NCBI GenBank assembly: GCA_002110485.1
Contig: MOWL01000070.1
Span: 186,001-250,000, forward strand
DNA: 64,000 nucleotides
Source of the DNA: Emergomyces orientalis
Lineage: Eukaryota; Ascomycota; Eurotiomycetes; Onygenales; Ajellomycetaceae
Direction: 5' to 3'
Shown: in pieces, positions 13,121 through 23,610 of the stretch
Layout: each line of letters opens with the position of its first letter
How positions within the stretch are numbered: the stretch's first letter is position 1
Notes under the pieces: generated by a model
What the model was told of the DNA's origin: nothing
The model's database searches: none
What the model saw: only the letters and a program-made list of their open reading frames with translations
Made by a program: the position numbers and the translations under genes

Positions 13121-13127
13121 AGATATT
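13121..13127. repeat. Target-site duplication, right copy
   Basis: AGATATT directly right of the inner element; it pairs with 12694-12700. Confidence 0.75.
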
Positions 13128-13307
13128 TAGCTAGAGCAGAGCTCAGAGCACACAGACCACAATACCATATATCTCTATATATTAATTCCTCCCTATATAT
13201 GTGCATATTATGCTAGCTCCACTCTCCGTCTTATCCTCCGTCTCATACATATAAAGCTTTAAAGGATGAGAAAACTCTTTGGTAGTGGTAGATCTAAAGT
13301 CAACTAG

Positions 13308-13327
13308 CTAGCTACCTAGGTAGCTAG
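13308..13327. repeat. 20-bp perfect palindrome
   Basis: CTAGCTA, then CCTAGG, then TAGCTAG reads the same on both strands. It lies just outside the nested element. No function is inferred. Confidence 0.6.
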
Positions 13328-13686
13328 TCCAGTCACAGTTTTATCAAACGATTAAGGAATGACGCTATAACTAATGTCTAGTAGTTAACTATGAGAAGCT
13401 AAACTGAAGGCCGTTGTCTGAGGCGCATCTGGCCACATCTTGAAGCAGAGCCATCACATCATGGAAGAGAATGTACCCTTCTTGCCAACCAGTAAGTAAG
13501 AGAGCTGTATTTGAATGCATGTCTGAAAGAAGAAATTTTGTGGCATTGGAACTTTGGAACCTCCTTAAAAAAAAAAAATCTATAGTATGTACAGTACTAC
13601 CATATGTAGCCCAGTTCTCACGGTTAGAACCAGGCTACCTAGGGCTATCCTGGTTAGGAGCAACGGTGCAGCGGTGCAGCAGAAAT

Positions 13687-14289
13687 TTAGCTGTAGCCGA
13701 GACAATGTGGGCCCAAACCTTTCCCGCGGTAGGGATCCATACACAGGTAACAGTTGGCCTTTCGACAGTATTCGTTGCTCTGGCATCTTATACGTGAGCA
13801 TTTTGTTTGCCTTCGAATGTGGTTGCTGTTTTGGGCAGGTGTGGTCTGCTCGTCCAGTTCTTCCTCAAACCCTTCCGGGTCTGAAAATCTACGTGGAAGG
13901 ATCTCCTTGGAAGGTGCCCAGATCTGATGTTCTTCGACCTCAGAACTATTGACATTCTGCCAGACATTCATCAGTTGTTCCTTGTCCTCCGGAAACCAGT
14001 TGGCCACAGTCATTAGGTGGTGGCTTTCAAGTCTGGCGAAATCAATAACGTTGCCGTCTCTATCAAAAGAACGGAGGATACCGTCCTTGCCAGGTTGTAC
14101 GAGCCCGTCCGGATCCGTCCTCACACGACGGAGAATATGGTCAAGGCCATTTCCGCTCTAAGGAATGGGACATCAGCACATCAACGTGTGATGAACATCC
14201 AGGATGAAAAGGTGCAAAGGAAGCGCACATACCTGAGCCAACACACCCGCAACTCCGCAGAGGCCAACTGAGATCAACGAGAGCTTCAT
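13687..14289 (-). CDS. Small secreted protein with six-cysteine C-terminus
   Basis: On the minus strand, exon 1 (14289-14233, 19 codons) encodes a signal peptide, MKLSLISVGLCGVAGVLA. A 75-nt GTATGT...TTAG intron (14232-14158) follows. Exon 2 (14157-13687) completes 175 residues. The middle is hydrophilic with one N-glycosylation site (NSS). A dibasic RR, Kex2-like, then precedes a 40-residue tail with six cysteines spaced C-x4-C-x5-C-x4-C-x2-C-x11-C. I recognise no family. The layout (signal peptide, spacer, Kex2 site, compact Cys-rich peptide) resembles fungal secreted effectors or antimicrobial peptides. That role is inference. The intron directly after the signal peptide codons supports a real gene. 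Confidence 0.72.
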
Positions 14290-15067
14290 TGCCTTGATAT
14301 TATCGATTCTTTCACCAGATAGATACGTGCGCACGCATTGAATCCGGGATCTGCGAGTGTATCCATTTTCGGCTTTATATATGTTAGATTCCAGCTAACT
14401 TCTCTATCCCGTACACCCGGAAGCGAGACGCTACATCATATTACTACGGTTGCAATTTATATATATAAGGGTATAGTTCGCCGTTTCCCTCCTTGCCCCA
14501 AGTGCCTGGGTGCCTCGGTGGCCCATTCTCCCGGACCTTATTGCCCTGTTTTCTTCAACTACCTGTCATGATTATTATTTTATATTATAAGACCTGGACA
14601 GCCCTGTTACCAACAAATCTTCCACCGCTCTTAACACCAAGCTATGGGTGGCGTATATCGCAGCGGTTTCGGTTTGTTTTTCCATGGTCATTTATTTGGG
14701 CTTGGGCCGGTCGGCTGTGGCTCAGCAGGTTTGATGTTTGCTCGTTTGGAGGCGGGCCTAGGTACCCGAGCCGCAGATTATCTATAATGGTAATGACGAG
14801 GGTACTACGTAAACCTCCGGACGACATCCGATCATACTTAGAGCGTCGAGGAGATTGGACTCCGTCAATGAATCGAGGGAGACAAGGCATTCATGCAAGA
14901 GAAATGGTACATATATATGTATACCTCGTCATGATGAAACAGCAACATAAGAGACTTGTCCTTCAAAGAAGGCCAGTATGAGATATCCGCGTGTATTCCG
15001 TCGGGTCAGAACTCCTTGAGCATTGAATTATCCCACAATATACTGTTTAAACCAACTCTCTATGTCT
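14290..15067. other. Gene-free interval between two minus-strand genes
   Basis: It holds the promoter of the small secreted protein gene (its right neighbour reads toward it) and the 3' flank of the dehydrogenase. No convincing ORF or RNA gene is seen. Confidence 0.5.
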
Positions 15068-16542
15068 CTATTTGGCCTTTTTACTCCTTCTCGACCCGGG
15101 CGTCTGCTGATTATGTCCTTTGTCCTGATCCGGACCAATTTCGCCTTCAGTATCCACACCAGCAGTGGCACTCCCTTTCTTCCGTTCCGCTTCTAAAGAC
15201 TCCCGTGCCTTCTTCTCAAGCGCACGCATAATCGCACCCTCTTTTTCCCTCTGCTCAATCTGGCGCGAACTTAACTCCCATAACTCCTTCCCGACCTTCT
15301 CATCCATAACTTCTTTGCGTATTATATCCCACTCCTTGCATTCCTTGATTAACTTCCCGCCAACAAGCCCGGCACCAACCCCTGCTCCGCCAATATTTGC
15401 CGCCGGAGCTCCGAGCACAATGTCCATCGCAGCCATCAAAAAGCTTTGTGATCCTTGCTGCGGAGATTTTAGGATAAGCCACCAAATTGGCCATGTTATT
15501 AGGTAGACAAGAAGACCGAATAAGGAACCACCTGTTATCCAGCGCCGTGTGCCGGGGGTACGTGAAAAGCCAGGGTCCACGACGAGAACACGGGTGTTGC
15601 AGGGTCGCTTGTCTGGTCGTTCATACGTGGAAAGATGGGATTGGAAGGATTTAGCAAAGATCATTAGCGCGAGTTTCGAAGTTGCGTACATGCCACTTGG
15701 CGCTGCTTTAGCATTGCTAGCGGTCTTATTATTTAATGATCGAGTGGGCTTCTTGGCAGGTTTCGAATTGCTCGCTACCGGTTTAGAAAACGAAGGATCG
15801 GCTGGAGACGTATTGATAGTCCTGCTTTCGAGGGTTTTCAAGTCCAAATTCGCGCCAATGTAGCTCGAGCAAGTTCCGAATATCACCCTGACATCCCGAT
15901 CCGCGGGTTGGGCGCGCAGGGCTGGACTTAGAATGCTGAGTAGATGGTAATTGGCAAGGTAGTTGATTTGCCACACCTCATCTAAGCAGTCTATAGTCGT
16001 ACGCGCATTCGCGCGAGAAGGTTCCATGGTATTGGCGCAGAGGATAACCATATCCAGTCGCCGGGGCGGAGCGTTATCAATCCATTTTGTAGCGAAGGTT
16101 CGGATGGAATATAAGGAGGAGAGATCAACTTGTTCGGCATAGATGAGCTGGTTACCAGTAGTATTCCGGAGGTCTTCGATGTAGTCGACGAGAAAAGGAT
16201 CGGACGGAGCGTGTCGTGTAAGGAGGATGAGTTGGGCGCCTTGGGAGCCTAGGGCGTGTGCAATCGAAGCTCCAATTCCTGATGTGCCGCCCTGCAGAAG
16301 CAAAATGTGAGCAGGGTGTAAAAACCAATAGTTTCGAAAAAAAAAAAAAAAATGCAGAGCCGTACCGTTATCATGACCACTTTAGAATGCATCAGACGCT
16401 CCGAAGTATTCCTTGCGCCCCCAAAGTAGCGTTTCAGCAGAACGATGAGGGCGACCAAAATGGCAGTTTTCAATGTAGGGACAACATATGGCATGCTCGA
16501 GATACCATCGACCACCGAGTATGCCAGGAAAGGGACTGGCAT
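15068..16542 (-). CDS. Membrane-anchored short-chain dehydrogenase/reductase
   Basis: Exon 1 is 16542-16366 and exon 2 is 16291-15068, with a 74-nt intron between; 466 residues. The hydrophobic N-terminus (TLKTAILVALIVLLKRYFG) looks like a membrane anchor. The Rossmann cofactor loop TGGTSGIG (59-66) straddles the splice junction. The usual NAG is replaced by CANT. The active site is YATSK (Y261, K265), after a low-complexity insertion of about 40 residues. A second hydrophobic segment (LLVYLITWPIWWLILK) and a long charged tail follow. SDRs reduce or oxidise carbonyl/hydroxyl groups with NAD(P)H. The second hydrophobic block recalls fungal Env9-like SDRs of lipid droplets, but I am not sure. 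I chose ATG at 16542 because the frame upstream has only TTG before a stop. Confidence 0.88.
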
Positions 16543-16870
16543 TATGGAATAATTGGTCGCCAACTGAAGTCGTAGTCCCCAGCTCTAATAGCCGTAGATA
16601 CCCATACAGCTATGTTAACCTAGTTAAATAGTTACATTTTTATATGATTCTGAAACATCTCGTCGTCAGCTTTGGCTTGAACCTGTAATATTATGTCAGC
16701 AGCTCGAACCCGCGCTAAAACGTAGATCTGCCGACGCCACCTCCAGCGCGTCGATATTGGCTCCAGGACCCTCAAGCGATATAACTCTTCTACGACTGCT
16801 CTGCGGACCAGGAAAGGGGAGTGGATATGAATGAAAATATGACTAAAATGACTAAAATGACTAAGCGAAA
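16543..16870. promoter_or_regulatory. Divergent promoter region with overlapping uORF
   Basis: 328 bp separate the divergent dehydrogenase and G-patch genes. At the right end, a repeated ACTAAAATG unit creates an upstream ORF (16839-16874) encoding MTKMTKMTKRK. Its stop TGA overlaps the G-patch start codon as ATGA. Another short ATG-AAA-ATA-TGA lies at 16831. These upstream ATGs could lower translation of the downstream gene. Confidence 0.55.
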
Positions 16871-17647
16871 ATGACCTACGACGATGATGATGATGAATAC
16901 TTTCTCCCGCTCGAGGACCAACGAGTCTTCGGGGCAGGCATTAAAAGGAAACGAGTCCCCTTCATCCTCTCCAGTGAAACAACAGCGGGCAACACCATAT
17001 CCTCCTCACCAAGAGGTATATCCAGCTCTACATCTAGCACACTATCGGCACAATCAAATGCCTCCTCTATCGGCGATAGGTACCTATCCATCGTCCTCTC
17101 CTCCGCGTCACATACCGATAGGCCAGAGCATAACCGAACTGCCTCAACGGAAATATCAACATCCACCACCACCCCGTTAACCTGCGACATTTGTCACCTG
17201 CCGTTTTCCGGTTCCCCTTCTCCCTCTCTAGACCCTTCTTCCTCCTCCGGCCACAAGACAAAATACACCTCGAATCCCCACGAAGCCACCCTCGCTCATC
17301 AAGTTTGCCTCCCGCACTCCCACCCACCCTCTGCCATCGACCGCACTCGACCGGGCTTCAAGTATCTTTCCGCACAAGGCTGGGATCCAGATTCGCGTTT
17401 GGGTCTCGGTACGCATGGCCAGGGTATCTCAGTGCCGCTGAAGCCCAGGGTAAAACACGATACACTTGGCCTAGGGGTTAAACCTCCCAAACCAGGGGAG
17501 GAGAAGGCGGAGAAGGCGAAGAAAAAGGTGGAGAAGTTGAACGCGAAGCAGGTTAGGAAGTTGGAAGAGGATGAGAAGAAGAAAGGGAAAAGGCTAAGGG
17601 AGATGTTTTATGCAAGGGAGGATGTTGAGAAGTATTTGGGGGTGTGA
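16871..17647 (+). CDS. G-patch domain protein
   Basis: An intronless gene of 258 residues. An acidic start (DDDDDEYF) and a serine/threonine-rich stretch (about 40-105) precede a possible zinc-binding set, CDIC at 105-108 with H143 and nearby histidines. The G-patch itself is about 160-203: GFKYLSAQGWDPDSRLGLG, then THGQG and HDTLGLG. The C-terminus is lysine/glutamate-rich and probably helical. G-patch proteins bind and activate DEAH-box RNA helicases, and PRP22 in this window belongs to that helicase family, so a splicing or ribosome-assembly role is likely. The exact partner is unknown. The closest known layout is zinc finger plus G-patch. Confidence 0.85.
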   Translation: MTYDDDDDEYFLPLEDQRVFGAGIKRKRVPFILSSETTAGNTISSSPRGISSSTSSTLSAQSNASSIGDRYLSIVLSSASHTDRPEHNRTASTEISTSTTTPLTCDICHLPFSGSPSPSLDPSSSSGHKTKYTSNPHEATLAHQVCLPHSHPPSAIDRTRPGFKYLSAQGWDPDSRLGLGTHGQGISVPLKPRVKHDTLGLGVKPPKPGEEKAEKAKKKVEKLNAKQVRKLEEDEKKKGKRLREMFYAREDVEKYLGV

Positions 17648-18198
17648 TTCCGTTTATACATATATCTGAGGATGGAATGATGATATGATAGAGGCCTAGG
17701 AGTTTGTGCGGTTCAATAAAAGGAGGCGAACAGGGGTTCTGACCTGTAATATATTGATACCCGTTGTTTTCTTTTTTGGCTTGATCTGGTTATGGCTGTT
17801 GCTATGGGGTTTGAGAGGCGCACGTGAAATAGATACTCCATTTAATAAGGTTTGGAATGGCTTTCTTCGACGAAACATCATAATTGTTCGAAAGTACCGT
17901 GCAGCATACTCTTGCTAACTTCATACCACTACTTTATTTAATTAAGTATTTACATGGAAATCGGACATGAAAAATACAAGACTAACACCACCTGATGGAC
18001 CCGCGCCAATTCTATGCTGAATGAACTCAGGAAGGGCGATATAACACAAAAGAAGACACATTTGGTAGTCGCCCGGTGGGCAAGTGTTCGAGGTATCAAA
18101 AACGAGAAACGGCAAAAAAAAACCCATCAAGACGACAGGGAGATGGGCAAAAAAGTCCCCCCACCAAATAGAACTTTTTTTTTCTCTTTCTCTTCTAA
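17648..18198. other. Convergent intergenic region
   Basis: 3' flanks of the G-patch gene and SEC1. It is A/T-rich with no gene seen. Confidence 0.5.
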
Positions 18199-20748
18199 TC
18201 ACTTGAAAAAATTGCGCTTCTTCTTCTCCTTGTCCTTGTCTTTATCTTTCTCCTTCTTACCTAATTTATGACTTGGTGCAACCGGCGGTGCGGTGGGTTT
18301 CATCGGTTGGCCTACACTACCATTCGGTGATATACGTGCAGCATCTCGGGAGCTGATAGTCATCGCAGCTAACCCACCAGTTGGGGGAGCTGGAGACTGC
18401 TGTGGCGCCGGTTTCTCGAAAAGATGGGCAGGTGCTTTAGGTGGAGGTCGGTCCGCGGGAAGATCCAATCGCCGTTTGTCGACGCTAAGGTCCCCAAGTT
18501 GACGTAAAAAGAGTTTCGGTGTGAGCATATGAGATGTAGCTAAGTAGATATCTTTGGAGGAGGTTCTCGCGAATTCATAGCAGGCACGAGCCTCGGAAAA
18601 CGTCGCGCCACCAGCCATGAAGAGAATGATTCTTTGGCGGGGCTCCGCTGCGGATGGACGGGTTCGAGCCCAAGTTGGTTTTGCACTTCGAAGAGATGCC
18701 TGCGAAGCATTGTCTTGACCCATCGTGCCGTCTGGCTCGAGATGAGGCCTAGTATACGGGAAAATTGTAGCGTCTAAGGTGCCTTTGTTTTGTTCTTCCA
18801 ATAAAAGTTTCAGGTTAGGCTCGAATCGAGAAAGACTCGTGTCATTTTCTGTCGCTTGAATGGGAACTTTTCGAGGAAACAAAGGTTCGGGTTTTGGTTT
18901 GGAATCCTTAAGCGGCTTTTCTACTCTTGCGCCTAACAAATCGAGGTTATATATAACTTCGCCATCCTGTGGTGGAAGTTGGGAGTGAGCAAGGAGCTTT
19001 TTAATATCTCCAGGCAGAAGACCATCCCTGTAGAGGAGGTAAAGAAGAATTAACCTCAGACGTTCTGACGGGCCAATGCAATCTTCGTCTAATAAGCGTA
19101 CTAGCTGGTCCGCAAGATTCTTAGGCTTCCGGTAATCCTCGTCCAGGCCTGTGGAAAATGACTGCCACAAGTTAGTCGAGGAAGCATTGTATTAAAAAGT
19201 TTCAGATACGAGTGGCTTTCAATGGTACCTGCTCAACAGAAGCGACGTCCACTAATTTCCGCTCCTGAAACAACCTCATACACTCTTGTGCCATATTAAG
19301 ATGTAGCGTATATGCGTTCTTGCCCTCTTGAAATTCCGACAACCCAGCAAGCATGTCCTTAACAGTGTTGAGGTTTGCAGTAGTTTCACTGCGAATTAAT
19401 GTTCATGTGAGTAAGAGAAGCCTAGTAAGCAAAAAACAAAAGGGAATCAATTTAAGGTCGCAACTCACCTCTCGTTGAACTGAGGATTATCTGCTCGAAA
19501 CTTATTGAAATCATCGACGAGTTTCCCCAGCAGATCTTTCATGTGCAAATGCCGGCTATCGGTCCAAATTCTATCATGCTCACTTATCTCCATTTCTTTA
19601 ACCTCCTCATTTGGTTGGCCCTCGTTTAATGTAGTTTTGTAGGTTACCTTATCTCCTTCTTTTAGAGGTAACAGGTCATGGGCCATGGCTTGATATGTAA
19701 ACTCATGGACTAATGGAGCGCAAATATCCATTGACCGGTCCAAGATATACAGTATTCCTCGCGGTCGCGGCGATGGTGGAGGGTAATCTTCACGATGCTT
19801 TGCGTACTCATCCAGCTGATCTTGCACAAACCGAGCCAGGTGAGAGCAGAGGACGCTTGCCTCGTGGGTTGGATTTTTTGGACGGTAATATCGGATTATC
19901 GGGTACTCACCAAGCGACACGCAGATCGAAACAATCTATAGGGCTTAGATTAGGATCGCATCAAAAAAGCACGCACTGAAAAAACACTAACCTTTTGTGC
20001 CAAGTCGTCGAGGTGAGGCCTGATCAAGTTGTTACAGGCAGGGTGAAAGAGTGTCGGAAAGCTCCACGGGTCCCTGAATATTGCGACGTGGGCTTCTCTC
20101 GGGAAAAAATTGATATTCATAACACGGAAATCAGCGATCTGATCCCGAGCAGTAGGCGATCGTTCTATCCTATGCCGCAGTTGAGGGTCGAGATCTAATT
20201 CCACTGTTAGAACACACTTTCCAAGTACCGGTATGCAACAAGCTGACTTGAAATCCAAACCAAATATGATTTCCTGTAACGCCGGCGCTCGAAATCTGCC
20301 ATAACACAGTCCACAATATGGGGCAACGGCGACAGTATATAAACGGCATCGATATCCTTATTCATCGGCCGCCGGTTTTCGATCTGTTCAACATCTTTCA
20401 CCTCTCAGAGTCAAGTCCTTTACCGTTTTAAAACATAAAGTCCGAACCGCTTACTCGTAACATTCTCGTTCAAAATATCATCTTCCTTGACTGCATTATC
20501 GATGAGCTTCCTGCTGCCTTCGTCCACCACCAGAACTTTCCACTAGAACCAAACATCTTGTCAATGAAGATTGGTGTGAAAGGGACAAAAGGGGTTGCTC
20601 ACGTCTCTGCCACCAGTATACCGAATAGTGTCCAGGATAGCTGAAAGAAAGAAATAAAATTAGACAAATATAACAGAAACTAAATGACTCCAGGTCCGGA
20701 AACTACCTGCCTACCTCTGCGCTGGATCTCTATCAAGGAGGAGTCCAT
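18199..20748 (-). CDS. SEC1: Sec1/Munc18 protein of exocytosis
   Basis: Eight exons on the minus strand: 20748-20715, 20640-20603, 20542-20455, 20403-20248, 20194-19992, 19935-19469, 19388-19229 and 19161-18199, giving 702 residues. Sec1 binds plasma-membrane syntaxin/SNARE complexes and drives fusion of secretory vesicles. The N-terminus carries the family blocks DWKVLVVDEGSRKLIDN and DAVYILSPLPHIVDCVMADF. The core has GEYPIIRYYRP and ILYILDRSMD. The end of the SM fold has RIILFMAGGATFSEARACYE and DIYLATSHMLTPKLFL. A proline-rich, lysine-rich tail follows. The DAVYIL and RDPWSFPTLF blocks point to Sec1 rather than Sly1, Vps33 or Vps45. It is divergent from SUV3 across 457 bp. Confidence 0.95.
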
Positions 20749-21205
20749 TCTGCCCGGGGGTCAGCGCGAAGCATGAGGCACTGGGCTGAACAGTAGTGGC
20801 TCCAGATGACGAAAACGACCGGATTTCCACGTAAATATAGAGCCGCAAGACAGTGAGTAGTCAGTATTGCGCACAAAGACAAAAAGTGAGAGGCAGAGAC
20901 GAGCGGGTTGAGGTGTTGATCGTCGTTAGTCCGCCTCCGACTTGGTTGCTGTGTTTCGCGGGTTGCCCCACTAACTTTGTCTGGTTGATGCGGAGTGATG
21001 CGGCGCTTCGGAGCTCCTGTTTTTCCATTCCGCGGATTTTTTTCAGTCCCTGAACTATCTTTCCGCGGGTGTCAACTTGGACTATGGATAGATACATCTC
21101 CATGCTTTGCCGTTCGGGCTTGCAACGACATTTATTTGACTACTGCTTCCACTAAAACGCGCACTTCTAGCAAGTTGCCCATATTTTTGATTTCATATTT
21201 CGAGC
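20749..21205. promoter_or_regulatory. Shared divergent promoter of SEC1 and SUV3
   Basis: 457 bp between the two start codons. Short ATG ORFs are present, but no specific factor site is claimed. Confidence 0.45.
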
Positions 21206-23610
21206 ATGCAAGTATGGCGGGCGCCAAAGGGCCAATGCCTGTTCTGTGCCTTCAGACCTATAGTTCTGCCATTGAGCCGGAGTTTCAGCACAACTTCTGC
21301 GTGGCAAAGATCAAATCTTAAAGCGAAAAAGCAAGTACAAGTAAAAAATGCGCAGGTTATAGAACCTAAGGTCCCTGGTTCGGCGGGACCAGAGAAGGTT
21401 CGATAATCACTCCAGCAAAGCCTTTGTTAAGGCCCCAGCTAACACCTCTATTTTAATAGGCGCAAACGAGACCGCCTCCTCACATTCGGGGGCGTAATGC
21501 GAGGCGTTCGGCGACGGCAAAAGCTGGGAACTTGGCGTCGGTGGTATTAACAGCTGTGTCTGCGGTACGGCTTGGGTTCGAACGCCAGGGTCAGGTCCCA
21601 CTTCGGTGGGCAAAGTTTGTGGAATTCGTAACACGGGCTGTCAAGGGAGAGAATCTCTCTCATCTTAACGCAGAAGATGCGGAGGCCATCAACCTCAGGG
21701 CAAGGCTTGAACGAACTTTCATCAACTCCGGGCCAGCAGAATTGACCAAAACACTCAAGCAAGAATTCAAAATTTACAACTACGATGTCAACTTCTCTTC
21801 AAGCCTCAATGAACAGAGGGCATTGGCGGACCTGCGTAATCCAACAGAATGGTACCCCGCTGCTCGCAGCTTACATCGCACGATCCATCTTCATGTTGGC
21901 CCAACCAATTCGGGCAAAACCTACCATGCTTTAAAGCGACTCGAAAGAGCAAAGACTGGATTCTATGCTGGTCCCCTCAGGCTTCTTGCTCATGAAATAT
22001 ACACTCGACTCAATGCAAAAGGCATCCCATGCGGCCTCGTAACTGGTGACGAAGTTAGAATATCGCAGGATCAAATTCCGGGAATTTTCAGCAACACAGT
22101 CGAAATGGTTCCTTTCGGACAAGACGTTGAAGTTGGGGTTATCGATGAGATTCAGATGATCGCGGACCCTCATCGAGGCTGGGCTTGGACACGGGCATTA
22201 TTAGGGGCGCGGGCCCATGAGCTACATCTTTGCGGCGAAGAAAGGGTTGTACCCTTGATTCGCGATTTAGCTGGCTTGATGGGGGATAAGCTCGAAATTC
22301 ATCATTACGAGCGGCTCAACCCACTGAAAGCCATGAACAGAAGTTTGAAGGGGAACTTGTCAAATCTTCAAAAGGGGGATTGCGTCGTTGCATTTTCCCG
22401 AGTGGGTATCCATGGCTTGAAGCAAGACATCGAAAAGGCAACTGGTCGGAGAGCTGCTATTGTATACGGTAGTTTGCCCGCGGAAATCCGGTCACAGCAG
22501 GCAGATTTGTTTAACGACCCTAATAACGACTATGACTTTCTGGTGGCCAGCGATGCGATTGGCATGGGCCTCAACTTGTAAGTCGGTATTCTTTTAATTA
22601 TTGTTTTCCATGAATATTTTCTGACCATCCGTCAAAGGAGCTGTAAACGAATAGTTTTTGAATCGGTGGTGCGAAGGTTACCGACGGGGTTGACGCGGCT
22701 TACTGTATCGCAAATTAAACAAATTGGAGGCCGTGCTGGTCGATATCGCCCAGCAAGTTCCACCGACATAAAAAGTTCTGAGAACCCTAGTTCAGACAAG
22801 GACACGGAAACGAATGTTGGGTTTGTGACCTCACTCGAAGATGTGGACCTCCCTTACATTCGGAAAGCACTGAACACTGAGCCAGAGCCCATCCTCTCTG
22901 CGGGTTTACTGCCTCCAGATTATATCGTTAAACGCTTTGCCGAGCACTTTCCACCTGGCACCCCTTTTGCATACGTCTTACAACGCTTACACAACATAGC
23001 GCAGGTGGATTCCAATTTCTTCCTTAGTGATAGCCAAAGCCATGCCGAGGCGGCAGAAGCTATAGACAGCATCAAAGGGTTAAGTATGGACGAAAAGCTT
23101 GTTTTCCTCTCAGCGCCAACTCATATGAGGGATCCTCAGATGAATATTATTTTCAAGGAATTTGTGCGCTGCGTCGCGGAGAATAGGAGTGGCGATCTTC
23201 TCTCAATTGGCGACCTACCCATTGACATTCTCGATAAACCAGTTTCTGGCGACAAGGGCTATCTCGCTACGCTTGAGACACTACACCGGTCCCTGGTCCT
23301 CTACCTGTGGCTGAGCTACAGATGTGGGGGCGTTTTCACCAACCGAGCACTTGCTACACATGTCAAAGCGTTGACTGAAATAAAAATGGATCGAGCTTTG
23401 ACTGAATTTTCGGCGAATCGACACCTGCGGAAAGCTACTTCCCTTAGGAGGCAGTATGCTTTGCAACGACAGACGGAAGTGCGGGAAAAAGCCTTCGCTG
23501 CTGAATCGGAAGGCGTGGATCTCGATTTGGAAAATATACCAGCGGCGGAAGAGTGGGACGATATGCCTGAACAAAAAGAATTATTAAAAGCTTCGCCTAC
23601 AATGGCTTAG
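21206..23610 (+). CDS. SUV3: Mitochondrial ATP-dependent RNA helicase Suv3
   Basis: Exons 21206-21397, 21460-22577 and 22638-23610 encode 760 residues. Suv3 unwinds RNA for the mitochondrial degradosome, and in yeast works with the exonuclease Dss1. The N-terminus is rich in R and S with no acidic residues (SRSFSTTSAW), a mitochondrial targeting signal. Walker A is GPTNSGKT (about 211-218). The DEAD-like box is the Suv3 form DEIQ (about 293). QIGGRAGRYRP (about 464) is motif VI. Conserved DAIGMGLNLS is split by intron 2. The donor of intron 1 (GTTCGA) is weak. An alternative donor after 21352 (GTTATA) would shorten the presequence but keep the frame. The start is the first ATG of the targeting exon. 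Confidence 0.93.

Larger units (their letters stand above)
12400..13246 (+). mobile_element. Outer copy of a 420-bp repeat element, interrupted by an inverted copy
   Basis: The outer copy consists of 12400-12700 plus 13121-13246. Removing the insert and one copy of the 7-bp duplication leaves exactly 420 bp. The ends are GTGAAAC and CTCAT; in the inner copy the right end reads GTTTCAT, so the element has short terminal inverted repeats of about 6-7 bp. Outer flanks are GCATATT on the left and ACATATA on the right, a possible decayed target duplication (5 of 7 bases match). A TATA-like TATAAATAG lies at about 12670. No coding capacity is seen, so it is non-autonomous. It could be a small DNA transposon or an LTR-like fragment; the family is not assigned. 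Confidence 0.8.

Noticed and set aside
12400..13246. Reading the repeat element as solo LTRs (TG...CA, 418 bp)
   Set aside because: The duplicated AGATATT is separated from TG and CA by one extra base on each side, and these same bases occur in both copies, so the element ends lie one base further out than LTR ends would.
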